NCBI GenBank assembly: GCA_964020085.1
Contig: OZ026596.1
Location: 9,385,239 to 9,449,238 of the forward strand
Source of the DNA: Micromussa lordhowensis
Lineage: Eukaryota > Cnidaria > Anthozoa > Scleractinia > Lobophylliidae
Direction of reading: 5' to 3'
Length of the DNA: 64,000 bases
The translations under genes were made by a program, and so were the position numbers. Shown here piece by piece: positions 38,376-50,604 of the stretch (its first letter is position 1; each line of letters begins with the position of its first letter). The notes under the pieces were generated by a model. That model was not told where the DNA came from, made no database searches, and saw only the letters and a list, made by a program, of their open reading frames with translations.

Positions 38376-40091
38376 GTTAAGTAATGCTGGCTTTTGTGCT
38401 TATTATGATCACAACCATTCTTTTACCGTTCTGTGTCAAATGAAAATCGTTCTAACAGAATATTCATATTTGAATTATTTCGTATATACATCACATCAGA
38501 GTATTAATATAGCTTGATTCAGAACGTTCTCTTTAAATGAAATTAATAAAATAAAAGCACAAAGTAACATGACTTGCCTGTGCACAGCATTCTGTAAAGA
38601 AAACTATAACATAAAATAAACTACGTATAATGATCTTTATTGAAGAAAAAAATACCAGCAAACGAAGAACAAATATTCGTAATTTAAGGTAATTACCTTG
38701 AAATTGTTCTACTATCAAACGTTTTTGAAACTTGGCATAGTTAACATTCATGATATGACCATTAAAAAAATGCAATAAAAAAATGGGGTCATCGTGCTTA
38801 TTTGCGCGTCAGCGGGCTCTTAAAATAGGGTATTTTTACTGGTTGCGCGTTAAAAATTCGAACCATCTTCACACAGAATTAAGTCTTGATTACTTGAAAG
38901 ACACAAAATTTTATCTTGAAAGTGAAGCTTCCTACATTCACATAAGTAGTCTTGCTTCATTTAAGCCATTTTTGATTGCCTTGTTTCGGGAATATTGCAC
39001 TTTTTCGGACAGTTCCGTGGTTAGCTTGAAGTCCTCGTCTTGGCCAAAATACACCCAGTACGGAACTATTTTGCAAAAAAAAAAATCATGTTCTCTTATC
39101 AAACTTTTTTCCTTCTTCAAATATGTTCTTTATTAGACTGTTCTTAGCAAATACCAAAACAAAAAATCGGGGTCACCATGCTCGTTTAATAGAAAAGGAG
39201 AATTTATTTCGCTATCGAGCTTAGTTTGAGGGAAATCTGTAGTTTTAGTTTGAGCGCAAGCGCTCATGTGCGCGCACTAATGACGCGAAAATCGTGCGCA
39301 GTAGGGATGCGCAATGCAATGTAATGCAATGCAATGTAATTACCTTAGCAATGCTGTGTACATCAGGTTACTGTATGTGCTCGATTAAACGTTGGGCCGC
39401 AAATGAACGCCGGGAATCCTGTAAGTTAGTCGGAACTCAAGAAATGGCAACAAATAAAACTATAAAACATAAGGAATGGAATAAACATCATGATCGGGCT
39501 TGGTGAAACTGAAGAAATAACATAAGCGGTGGCTCAGCCGGGCCAAATTTCAAGAAATACATGCTAGGGGGTTGATTAAAAGAGTTATTAATCAATTGAA
39601 TACGGTAACCTTGAAATGCCATTTTCAAAATAAATTTTGGTGTTTTTTCAAATAAACCGGGAGCCGGCGCAGTTTAATAGCTCGCATTAATTTCAGCTTG
39701 AACAATTACAATCTCTACTCTCTATGTCTAAGGAATCCTTTCAGGGGTCTTCACCCAGTTTGGGACTGGAAAAAGATTGTTCTTCGAGTGAAGTCAAAAT
39801 GCAATGTTATCGCCCTTACATCAACTACCGACTAAGACCTCACTAACTCGCGCTGTGCCACTCTCGTTTCATAGCTGATCACCGGACTCCAGGTTTATAA
39901 TTAAACTTCACGTAGCTGTTGTATGCAACGGTCTCGCGCGGCCTTTCACCGCGAAAGCCAAGGGTTCACATCAGGTTACTTACTCTTTCATTATTTATTC
40001 TTTAAAAGTAAACAAAGTACACACAAGTTACTGTGAAAAATAAAATAGACGCACCAACAGAAAACCAATGCACGTCAGGTCGGCTCTTGTT
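38376..40091. other. intergenic stretch, no gene seen
   Basis: Only short open frames without domain similarity. A short ATGCAATG/ATGTAATG simple repeat lies near 39311-39340. Confidence 0.4.
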
Positions 40092-41343
40092 TGTTTTTTA
40101 TTTTTTTTCTCACGAATTAAATGTTTAACTTGCTTTTTCGATAGAGAATTGATTTTCATTGCAACAAAATTTGGAGAAAAAATTGGTACCTCGTGTTTTC
40201 CACACAAACCCCGCGTTTTCCGCGCAGATCCGATGTCGGTTCCATTTTAGATCCTACCCGGTGTTTTTCACTTAGATGCTGTGTTTTCCACTTTAATAGA
40301 CGCCGTGTTTTCCACAGATCCCGTGACAGGGGCAGAATTAAATATGAAAATAACAATACTAATTTTAAAATATCTAATCTGATAAACATGATTGTATGTC
40401 AGACGGGTCAGTAAGGAACACCTAAAGACAGAGTTCAAAAAATTACCGTACAAGTTTAGTGAAAAGACGTGGTCTGACGTCATGATGATGTGCATAATAA
40501 TGGCGTTCGAAACATTAAAAGAGATTGATTCTAGACCAAGAGAAACAGAATTCAGTTCGAAATATCGGAGAGTTCTTAATAACCGATTGTAAATGACTGA
40601 AATAAACAAGGGCAGATCAAAAGGAAATGGATTTGAGTTGGAAATATAAACAAGAATTCGCTACTTGCACATGACCCATAATCCCTTGCGTTTTTGGGGG
40701 GTAACCAGTAGAAGAAATGTTTTTTATTTTTTTTCTCACGAATTAAATGTTTAACTTGCTTTTTCGATAGAGAATTGATTTTCATTGCAACAAAATTTGG
40801 AGAAAAAATTGGTACCTCGTGTTTTCCACACAAACCCCGCGTTTTCCGCGCAGATCCGATGTCGGTTCCATTTTAGATCCTACCCGGTGTTTTTCACTTA
40901 GATGCTGTGTTTTCCACTTTAATAGACGCCGTGTTTTCCACAGATCCCGTGACAGGGGCAGAATTAAATATGAAAATAACAATACTAATTTTAAAATATC
41001 TAATCTGATAAACATGATTGTATGTCAGACGGGTCAGTAAGGAACACCTAAAGACAGAGTTCAAAAAATTACCGTACAAGTTTAGTGAAAAGACGTGGTC
41101 TGACGTCATGATGATGTGCATAATAATGGCGTTCGAAACATTAAAAGAGATTGATTCTAGACCAAGAGAAACAGAATTCAGTTCGAAATATCGGAGAGTT
41201 CTTAATAACCGATTGTAAATGACTGAAATAAACAAGGGCAGATCAAAAGGAAATGGATTTGAGTTGGAAATATAAACAAGAATTCGCTACTTGCACATGA
41301 CCCATAATCCCTTGCGTTTTTGGGGGGTAACCAGTAGAAGAAA
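40092..41343. repeat. 626-bp direct tandem duplication
   Basis: 40092-40717 and 40718-41343 read the same; every frame checked gives identical translation in both copies. Unit contains a run of GTGTTTTCCAC-like motifs. The second copy continues straight into the palindrome at 41280. Confidence 0.85.
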
Positions 41344-41734
41344 TATATGGTATCATGACAAAAATTAGTTCGGTGAGCTCGCAAAACCAGCTACTAATGC
41401 TTAAAAATGCACCAGAATTTACCAAAATCATGATAGGAGAAATTTGTACTAGTTTATAACTAAATGTAGATAAATTTTTTTTTGTCCATACATCGTCTGT
41501 AAAATTACAAGACGATGTATGGACAAAAAAAAAATTCTCTACATTTAGTTATAGACTAGTACAAATTTCTCCTATCATGATTTGGGTAAATTCTGGTGCA
41601 TTTTTAAGCATTATTAATTAGTAGCTGGTTTTGCGAGCTCACCGAACTAATTTTTGTCATGATACCATACATTTCTTCTACTGGTTACCCTCCCAAAACG
41701 CAAAGGATTATGGTTATGTGCAAGTAGCGAATTC
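41280..41734. repeat. 455-bp palindrome (fold-back)
   Basis: Left arm from GAATTCGCTACTTGCACATG and right arm ending CAAGTAGCGAATTC pair over about 220 bp with few differences. The centre is ACATCGTCT-gtaaaattaca-AGACGATGT near 41492-41520. Confidence 0.85.
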
Positions 41735-42269
41735 GAAATAACCGAGTTCCCGCCAACTTCCCGCCATTTTCCGTGGGCGCAGCGCGCTCGATATTTTCCC
41801 GCCACTGAGATGCGCGACTGTGATTGATGAACGGAACCTCCGACGGAACCTGCTGAAAAGAAAAGGAGTAGGAAAAAGTCGAGCATTCTGCTGGTCGAGT
41901 TGTGTGGAGCGACTTGTTTATGGTATGAATTGTTTTTGGCTAAAGAAGTGAGTGTACAATAGAGATCACTGGGGTTAATCAGTTTACTTGGCAGACTGTA
42001 GTAACCAGACGTAACACAGATATTCAACATGTATCGGACTATCCAGGTAAGAAAGTGGGATTCATTGAATAAGCTAAAGCTTTTTAAGCTTACATATTCT
42101 GGGGAAAAACGCTAAAAAGTAAAGAGTTTTAGAATTTTACCAGGTATGAAATGTTTCAGTTCTAATGATCTGTGATCGCACAAAGATGACAAAACACGTC
42201 TGAAACCGTGTTTTACAAAACTACCTCGCGAGGTAGTTTAACAATCGTGTTTAATAAGACACGTTCAAA

Positions 42270-42760
42270 ATGGCGGCAGAAACGAAAACTTGTGGAAGAG
42301 TTTGGGACCACAAAGAAACCCTCCTGTTACTTGAAAAGTGGGCAGACGAGAATATTCAGCTCCAGTTAAAATCATGCACAAGAAAAAAGCCTATATGGCT
42401 TGAAATTGCGGCATATCTTCGAGCTGCAGGCTATGAAGACAGAGACGACGGCAGCTGCAAGATACGAATTCACACTCTGATCAGCGCCTATAGAAGCTAC
42501 AAAGACGAATGCGCCAAAACGGGAAATGTTACACCAAAGAAGAAGCCGGCTTTCTTCGATGAAGTGGACGAGCATTTGTCGGACAAGCCATGTACCAAAC
42601 CAAAGGTAATTATAAAGTCCGCAACAATTTCCATAGATGGCGACGATGATGAAGAACAAACAAGAGCAGAAAGCGTCAAGGCGAACGTAAACATCCCTGG
42701 CAACGGCAAAGAAAAGTCTGAAACCTCGACAGCCTCTCAATTGTGTGACAGCGGTGACAG
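42270..42760 (+). CDS. Myb/SANT-like DNA-binding protein, first coding exon
   Basis: The exon begins with ATG in AATGGCGGC context and encodes about 163 residues. Residues 10-95 (RVWDHKETLLLLEKWADENI ... RIHTLISAYRSYKDECAKTG) have the tryptophan and helix pattern of the Myb/SANT-like (trihelix) domain found in animal regulators and in Harbinger-type accessory proteins. A Lys/Asp/Glu-rich linker follows. At 42760 the sequence CAG|GTAAGAG is a strong splice donor, and the in-frame TAA lies inside it, so the protein probably continues in an exon not identified. ATGTATCGG...CCAG|GTAAG at 42029-42045 could be a separate upstream exon. Host gene or transposon-derived cannot be decided. Confidence 0.55.
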
Positions 42761-44072
42761 GTAAGAGTTTTAAAATGCTTTCCGATTGGAGGTCCAGACG
42801 ATAGAATTGTGTCCAGCAGCAACATCTGACGTCGTCAGTGAAAGTTTTGATTATTGTGATTGATTGGAGAGTTTTTTTATGTGCGTACAAGCACATACAA
42901 GACTTGTGTATCTGTATTACAGTGTAATACTTAGATAACTATACCATAAGTCCTGAACATCTTTTATTGCTCTCTTGGCTATAATGTTTAGGCAACCAAT
43001 CGAAGTTTGGGCGGTCGCCATGTTGTTCCTTCAGGTGTAATGGAAGCCGATGAAACAAAGAAGCCGGTTTAATTTCACGGCATCTGAATGCACATGTATA
43101 TTGTTAATTAATTTGTTGGACAGATATTTTAAGTATCGAGTCTGTGTTCATTTGAAGTGTGTCTCCTCAGTCGATGGCTTTTCACTGTTACTGGAACATA
43201 TATTCATAAATAAATCCGTTAAAATGCACTGGCCAGACATGGGTTTTCCCCCAAGAAAATAGTAGACCCAAACTTAATATTTGATTAGCATTGAAAAAGG
43301 CATTAAAAATATGAGCCAAACCATTTTGAGTAATGAATAACAGCGAATTAATTAACAATATAATTCAGATGTATGTGTTTACTATTGAAGAATTTCCTAC
43401 AATTTCTGTTTACCCACAAATAATTCCAGAGATAGATATTCCACATTTTTTCCTAAAATCTTACTCCTAGGGAATTTTAATATTCCTCAACTAATAGATG
43501 TAGTAGCCAATACAGAATCAATAGTTGCTTATTTCATGTGCGGGAATTGGGATTCATCAAGAGTCCACTGACAATAACGTATAAGGGCCCTATAAACTGT
43601 CTATGCATAAGAAATCACATGAACCAGCCTGAGTACAAAAATATGAGTGAAGTTCTCAAAATTGCACTATCTGGCACTGCTTGAGTGGGGCACATCAATT
43701 TCTTATACTATGGAAACAATAAAATAAGGCATTCTTGATACTTCCAAAAAAAACACTTGACTTGTAACATTAATCGTATTGCTCTTGTCCCAGTCGGAAG
43801 TGTTGAATGTACTGTAAGAAACACAGCCTCCTCTTACTGCTCTCAGCTGCCTGCAGGCCCAGAGAAAGTTTCAAAATCAGTTTGAAATTAATTGTCACCA
43901 GAAAGTCTTTTTTTAAAGTTAGATGAGACTTCTGTGAATTAATTCCAAGTTGCTAAAGGGGCAGTGTCACACCATGGAATTGAATATTTGGACCAAAACA
44001 GAGCTACGTCATCTCGAGTCTGTAAAATAATTACATCTCCATGTGACTGCGCTGCCCCAGCTATGATATTTA
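42761..44072. other. AT-rich stretch, no gene seen
   Basis: Probably the intron after the Myb/SANT-like exon. No second exon with matching phase was recognised. Confidence 0.4.
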
Positions 44073-44075
44073 AGG

Positions 44076-44127
44076 AATAGAAAACATGTACCGTGTTTCT
44101 ATCGAGTTATAGAAACACGAGTGAAAG

Positions 44128-44158
<31 letters not shown>

Positions 44159-44258
44159 GAGCCGCAGGCGAGTGTTTTCACAGCTTTTTCGAGTTCTCCC
44201 AAACTTTCACTCGTGTTTCTATAACTCGATAGGAACACGGAGAACATGTTTTCTATTT
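44076..44258. repeat. hairpin repeat with GTGTTTCTATCGAG motif
   Basis: Arms AATAGAAAACATGT..CCGTGTTTCTATCGAGTTATAG...GAGTGAAAGTTTGGGAGAAC and complement pair across a small centre. GTGTTTCTATCGAGTTATAG is itself nearly palindromic and recurs a third time at 44372-44400. Confidence 0.75.
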
Positions 44259-44402
44259 CTTTTAGAAAATACCGCGGCGAAGAAAAAGAAAAACAACTTG
44301 TTTACTTCGATCATCAAAATGTAGATTCTCTTTGTTCGCGCCATCATTACGTCAACAGCCCGTGCTAGTTCTGTGTTTCTATCGAGTTATAGAAACACGG
44401 TT

Positions 44403-45849
44403 TTAAACCAATCAGCGTACGTATTCGCTTTGGGTTATTTTCTAAAATATTATAACAGTGTGGCATGAATTCTTCTTTGTGATGTTCAGTGTCTTGCTTT
44501 TTCATATGAACAAATTAAGCCAGTTTGATTTTTTTTTTCAAAATTTACAGCTGAAACAAATTTTAGCAGGCCTTGGGACTATTCCTATCCAGGGCTAAAA
44601 ATTAACTTCAGCCCTTGGTGGCCTGTTGAGCCAGTTTGCTTGAATTCTAAGTGGCCCATCCCAAAATGAAGTAGCCCTTGATTTCATGACATGGACGGTT
44701 CTTGGCAGCTACAATAGCTTTTGCCGATTTGTGATTACGCGATTCCTCGTGCAGCTTTATGGACTCTAACTTAAATTGGCAATTTCCAGAGGTAAAACTG
44801 TTCTAGTGACTTACCATCGCATCCACAGCTGCCGCCTCTTTGCAAACTGAACAAAACATCGCATTATCGTCAAAAACTAGCCATGTCCTTCCTTGTTTCC
44901 AACTGTTTTGAAATGCCCGCTGCCTTTGAGTTTTGTTCTTTTCGTAATTTTTAGTACGTTCGCAGACAAATTACTTTTCACTCTTTTTGACGGCGCCGGC
45001 TCACAACCAGAGAGGAAAATCCACATTTTGTCCCAAATCTATATTCCAATTTCAGTGTGAAATCTGTTCTCAAAGCAAAAACATGTGCTTTGAAACCATC
45101 CAGCACAGAACTCTTGGTAGGTTCATGGTTACAACATGGCAATCACAAAATCAAAATGGCGTCCATACGTTGTGAATGTGGATTGCTCGTGAAATCACGG
45201 CTCGGAATTTCCACTTCAGGGCTAAAAATTAACTCAAATGGATGATCTTTGGGTCCAGGCAAAGAAACGAACATGATCATGAGGTTGCGTTGTTGTCAGC
45301 TCTTGTTGGTCGATGTAAACGTTATGATCAGTTAACCATGGAAAATTAAACCTGGTTTCATTAAACTTTGTTTTAAAATTAGGCATGTTTTCTTGGTGTG
45401 AACGGGGTAAAATTTAAGTTAAGCAGGATGACAAAGACTTATCTTTAACACCTTTAATATACTTAACGTTTAGGGACGCCGTACTCCACATGAGCCGAAT
45501 TGGATTCGAATCCCGGCCGAACTACATTCGATAGGAGATAAAAGTGCATTTCGATCAGCGCTGATACGTGCTGAACTCCCGTGAACATAGTAAACAACAA
45601 CCAAGCACGGTCCAAAGCCGTCCTGCGAAAAAATATAAGAAAAGGCGGCAAAAAGGAGCAGAATGAGGCATACTGCGTATGCATCAATCTATTTAAATGT
45701 AACTGCAAGAAGACAACTGATAAATTGGTTCAGATGCCGTATTTTAGCGCATTTTATTTGTCGCATTACAACGTTATCCAAGGTGTGTGCGAGGCAATTT
45801 CAAGCTAAAGCTACAAAGTAGTCTGAAATTGCCTCACCTATTTGCTACA
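44403..45849. other. repeat-rich spacer, no gene seen
   Basis: The phrase AGGGCTAAAAATTAACT occurs at 44593 and again at 45218 in direct orientation, suggesting parts of an unclassified repeat. No coding region supported. Confidence 0.4.
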
Positions 45850-46470
45850 TTAGTATAATTACTCAGGTGATTATAGAAATCCTTGCGCTCCCATTGGCCG
45901 AGAATGGCGTCATATTCCGCTACAATCACCTCCGGCAAGGTGATTATAGCGGGAGGACAAATTTTCAAAATGGCCGCCTCACGCTTTGTGGATGTGTCTG
46001 AAGAGGAATTAATTTCATGAAAGAAAATGACATTACGAGGAATGCCAAACACGCCACAAAGTTCGGAATGACACTCTTCAAACGTAAGATGTGAAAATTG
46101 TGCTAAATGTAACTAAGAAACCATTTAAATTCCAGTGAAAATATGTCGACATGCATGAATAAATCAAAAAACTATTAAATTTTCACAAAACTTTATTTAC
46201 CTAACAGAATGGTTTCAACAACAAACCGAATTTACCACTGACTTTGAGGCAATGGAGGTCAACGAGATGAATAAATGTTTGTCAAAGTTTTACGTCCCAG
46301 TCAGGAGGAAAGACGGGACTTTTTACAAGACAAATAGTCTGTTGTCCGTGCGAGCGGCTCTCGATCGCCATGCGATCAGTGGAGTTGTTCACTGACGCGT
46401 CACAATGAGAAATAAAATTTAACATTCCTTTGATTAGGTATTTCTATAATCACATGAGTAATTATCCTAA
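45850..46470. mobile_element. TIR element with Crypton-like coding scraps, copy B
   Basis: Same ends as copy A at 37475. The first exon from ATG 45970 carries a one-base loss compared with copy A and stops early. A second exon after an AG at 46206-46207 reads WFQQQTEFTTDFEAMEVNEM then KCLSKFYVPVRRKDGTFYK and SLLSVRAALDRH, typical of the DUF3504/KIAA1958-type region. The catalytic part is gone, so this is an internally deleted derivative. Confidence 0.6.
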
Positions 46471-46505
46471 AACATTTATTCGCCTCAGGCTCGTGAATAC
46501 ATGTA

Positions 46506-46916
46506 TTATTAAATTCTCAACCTCGGATAATGCAATTCTAGCTTTCTGATTGGTTCACTAGATCTCGGTTACCAGCATTATACCTGCGTTTGACCTTATA
46601 TGGAAATGAATGCGGCAAATGTCGCTCAGCATAAAATTTTCCCTTGAAACCAAGTTTCGTCGACATAAAAAATGGATGAAAAAGGCAGATTTGGCGAGCT
46701 ATCCACGCACGAAATACAAGAAATTATGGACAAGGCCGTCCCAGAAACAACAAAAAAGCCACAAAGTTCGGAATGAGATTGTTTAACGGTACGTACCCGT
46801 TAAGTTTCAATTAAAAGTTGCAAAATTTCAACTGTGACCGTCGAGATTTTAAACTTTCCGGTCGTTTCTTAGACTGTAATAAAATTTAGCAAAACCGAAG
46901 GTTGAGAATTTAATAA
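46506..46916. mobile_element. TIR element with Crypton-like coding scrap, family C
   Basis: Different inverted ends (TTATTAAATTCTCAACC and complement) enclose an exon from ATG 46672, MDEKGRFGELSTHEIQEIMD followed by KAVPETTKK, then a frame change before a GT donor. The segment is clearly related in type to copies A and B. Confidence 0.5.
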
Positions 46917-48005
46917 AACAATTATTTCATTCGCGCTTGTTGGATACGAGATTGGTTTACCATCTCATATCCAACGCGTCATGGAATAATTGTTAGTGAA
47001 TATTCCCCTCTACTTCGCCTCCGGCGAATAATTGTTAATTATTATATTGTGATGCAAATGAGAAAAGTTTCGAACAGCCTATTTGTATACCATGAAGTAC
47101 AACACAACTTGGGCGTGTTTCCCCCCTACACTGCTTTACAATAGAACAGAGCACAGTCGAGAGGCTTCTTTATTTGTTCGGCTGGAATTGAGATAGGCGT
47201 CTGAATCAATTCATCCGGTCTAAAATAATTTGGGTCGGCCAAAATTCGAATTCGGTTCGGCTCATGTGAAGTATGGCGTCTGAACTGAGCCTTAGTTTAC
47301 CTTTAAAGTGCAAGCAAAACTTTATCTTATACAAAACAAACGCAAAGTGCATGAGCTTGTTGTGGGAATTTCGTTCACTTTGTTTATCATCATTTTTATT
47401 TTTTGAAGAGGTAAAGTAGTTCATTCAAATTCGCTCCCCACTCAATGACCTACACACCACCACTGGCATCAACATAAAACAATAGAACGGAACACAAAAA
47501 GTTAGTAAAGAATTTGATTCCTCTGCACACTGACACTTGAACACCAGCGACTCTGCTCGCAGGGTGTACTTCCACTCATAAATAAAAATAAATATTAATT
47601 ATACTTAGGATTATTTTATAGGACTATCATAGGTTGGAACACTGAAACCTTCACTTGAAGTTTCCTTACATTTCTGAATAATATATATTCCTCATGTCAC
47701 AGTTAACAGATTGCAATGATCATTTAAAGATGATTTCCAGACAGTACTGCGCAGTCTCAGCACCCTAATGTTTATAAACATAAGTTTCCACTCGATGGAA
47801 TGCGAATCGATGTTCGTTCCTTACGAACCACATACCTTATCTTTGAGGCCTTTCAAATTCTTTTTCCAACAGCTTATTGATTTTTACAGCTGCGAAGTTG
47901 TTTCGTCAAGTAATATGAGAAAGAACGAAGTATAAAGCTTCAACCGCTTCGCATCCATAATGGCGGTTGTTTTGAAACTGTCGAGAATGTGATTACGTTA
48001 TTAGG
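46917..48005. other. spacer, no gene seen
   Basis: Includes CTTCGCCTCCGGCGAATAATTGTT near 47015-47035, a recurrent repeat tail also seen at 37930. No coding region supported. Confidence 0.4.
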
Positions 48006-49083
48006 GTGTGACGCTGTTAATATTTACTGTAGCGACTAGAACTTTCTACGCTTTGGGTGTGTCACGTTACTCCGTGACCCCTGGGGATTACGTAATGGCA
48101 ATTTGTTCTCTAGTACATAAGCGGTCTTGATAATTATTTTCGCAGTGCTTGTTAGCTGTCTGCAGTACGTTTGCTGCTTTTCTTAGTTGCATTTCACTGT
48201 TGTGAACCCCAAGTATTATTCTGAAATTTGTTCCGTTGGAAATCGCCACAGTTTTGTAAGTATGCTTTATATCGTCGTCATTTTGGTCGCTATATTTTGT
48301 ACTTAGACATTTTTCTTGTTTATCTCTTCAGTTGAATCACACCGCTACCGTCACCTTTATTTTTATTCGCGTTTACGTGCAAGGAGATTAAATGTAGTGC
48401 ATTCGAACTGTGGCTTCGTTGTTTCTAGTGTTTACTAGACCTACATTTACTACTAGTAATAGTTCACACTAAATCTGCCCCCGCATCTATTTTACCCGTC
48501 AAGGATATAAAATTCTTATAAAAATTCCACTGCGTTAAAGGAAACTATTATTTATTGTATGAACTGAAATTTTATAGTTTTAGTAAACTATATCACTCAT
48601 ACTGTTCAAGTAACTTAAGCATCTTAACATGAATGTGATCGAAAGACTTAACATTCTGTTTAACTCATTCTATCACGATACTCTTTACCAAATACTCTCA
48701 CGAAGTGCATTCTGGAAAATATATCAAACCACTCTGTTATTCTAGTTTGATACTGAAACAAACCGTTTGTCTGGATATACGAGGACTCTACCGTATCTCG
48801 AAAGCAGAACAGAAGTCGAGATTTATTTTCCGAGATGTAAACAGAAGTATCGCTTTACAGTCGCCATATATGCAAATTAGAGTCATGCTTTTTGTCTTCC
48901 AAGAAAACGCCGCAAAACATTTAGTTTCACATCTGAATCCTTTCCAGTCAACCCAGCCATCGCATGGGCTCTACGCCACGTAAGATTACTCAGTAAAAAT
49001 AAGCGATCGAAATAAACGTGATCTTTATACGTGTGGTGTTTGGGTCGAGTTTGTCGACCCCGTTGCTGATTTGTGTCCTACAA
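48006..49083 (+). repeat. putative 5' LTR of the BEL/Pao-like element
   Basis: Lies upstream of the gag-like frame. Starts TGTGACGCTG and could end TCCTACA (TG...CA form). Contains AATAAA at about 49010 followed by a GT-rich stretch. The second LTR is not in the window, so borders are a guess. Confidence 0.3.
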
Positions 49084-49662
49084 ATCAACTTCTGTACCAA
49101 ACAGTTCAATCTGGTACTGCCGAATGACCTTTGAATTCAAGATATGAAGAAATCGCTGTGATGACAGATACCAGCCCTAAAATATATTTTGGCAAGTTCC
49201 TCTCCTCCTCGTACAGCAAATAAAATCTCCTCCTCGTGTTCGTGATTGCAAGAATTACCCATGTAGCATTGCCTTGCGAGCTGACTGAAAAATTAACCGG
49301 GACCACCGTGCGCGCCTAGTTTCTTCAAATCGGGATTGATCCGCATACTACACCAATATTTCACACATTCTTTATACGTATACGCGGGGGAGACTATGCC
49401 TCCTCTGGGCCAAAACCCTCCGGGGGCAAAAAACTGACAGGAGACAAAAGAGAGTTGTTTTTAAAAAACGTGGCATCGAGAAAACGAGCGAGTAATGGAA
49501 AATTTACATGGACAGCGATTAGCGTTGAGTTTGATGTAAGCTTTTAATGAGGGCATTAAAGCAATTCACAACACAAGTGGCACCTCCGACGGGACGAGAA
49601 AGATGTGAGAGTGCTCGAACAAGAGCAAGAATCCGACCCGAGCAAATATGACGGAGAAGTAA

Positions 49663-50050
49663 ATGTCAGAGTTGGACACCAAAGTTAAAATGCTCTACTT
49701 AAAGCTCAACCAAACCGACGAGATAGTGGAGAAACGAGAACGACAATCTTTAGAGCGCCACCAATCATCGATTACAAGTATTGTCAGTGCAGTGGATACG
49801 CTTAAGACCGCAGTAGAGGAAAAGAAGTTCACAAAAGGAGAGAGCGAGGACGCGATAAAAACATGGAGCGGAGAAATCGAAAACCACCTCGTGAAGGCCG
49901 ACCAAGCAACTAATAGAATTCAATCCGCAATGCAAGCGATAGACATGGAAGAGCAGGAGAAAAAAGTGTTGGAAAATCATAAACTGCAGATGCGGAGTTC
50001 GAGAGAGAGATTTAGTAGTGTAGTAAAAGATGTACCGAGGACATTTTCTG
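49663..50050 (+). pseudogene. gag N-terminus of a BEL/Pao-like retrotransposon, truncated
   Basis: About 130 residues, strongly charged and helical: MSELDTKVKMLYLKLNQTDE, then RQSLERHQSSITSIVSAVDT, EEKKFTKGESEDAIKTWSGE and a coiled-coil tail. This order of short helices (hydrophobic heptads, the KFT.G...E.I..W..EIE motif) is seen at the start of gag in cnidarian BEL/Pao retrotransposons; this is recognition from memory, not a search. The usual DUF1759 gag core, protease and reverse transcriptase are absent because the frame runs into the TAGCGT array at about 50050. Confidence 0.5.
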
Positions 50051-50054
50051 ATTT

Positions 50055-50475
50055 TGCGTAAAATCAGCGTAGTTAGCGTAAGATGCGTTGTTAGCGTTGG
50101 TAGCGTAGTTAGCGTAGTTAGCGTAGTTAGTGTAGTTAGCGTAAGATGCGTAAGATGCGTTGTTAGCGTTGTTAGCGTAAGATGCGTAGTTAGCGTAGGA
50201 TATAGTAAAAATTAGACTGTATATTTATGCGTAAGATGCGTAGTTAGCGTTGGTAGCGTTGTTAGCGTTGTTAGCGTAGGATATAGTAAAAATTAGACTG
50301 TACTATATCTTACACTAAATTAGCGTAAGATGCGTAGTTAGCGTAGGATATAGTAAAAATTAGACTGTACTATATCTTACACTAAATTAGCGTAAGATGT
50401 GTAGTTAGCGTAATATGTGTAGGATGCGTAAAATGCCTAAATTAGCGTAAGATGCGTAAGATGCGTGGGTTGTGT
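50055..50475 (+). repeat. TAGCGT / AAGATGCG tandem array
   Basis: Built from TTAGCG, TAAGATGCG and a longer unit (TTAGCGTAGGATATAGTAAA then AATTAGACTGTACTATATC) used about three times. Array borders the gag fragment on the left and the virus-like element on the right. It may be a terminal or subterminal repeat of that element; the opposite end is outside the window. Confidence 0.7.
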
Positions 50476-50604
50476 TGTTGCATGTAATGAAAACAGGATG
50501 TAAAATTGTCTGATGCATCAGACAAATTTTAATTGGTCGATATTTACCCATGCGGCATAATTAATATTCAAAACACGTACTCACGCATACTAGCGTGTCT
50601 GAAG

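Noticed and set aside
40156..41235. Paired identical open frames of 60-113 codons
   Set aside because: They are identical only because the 626-bp unit is duplicated; frames on both strands overlap and show no protein-like pattern.
50030..50215. 61-codon frame of VVSV/RCV repeats
   Set aside because: It is a translation of the TAGCGT array and has no coding support.
50055..50475. CRISPR-like array
   Set aside because: The units are short, variable and directly adjacent, without unique spacers, in eukaryotic DNA; it is a tandem repeat.
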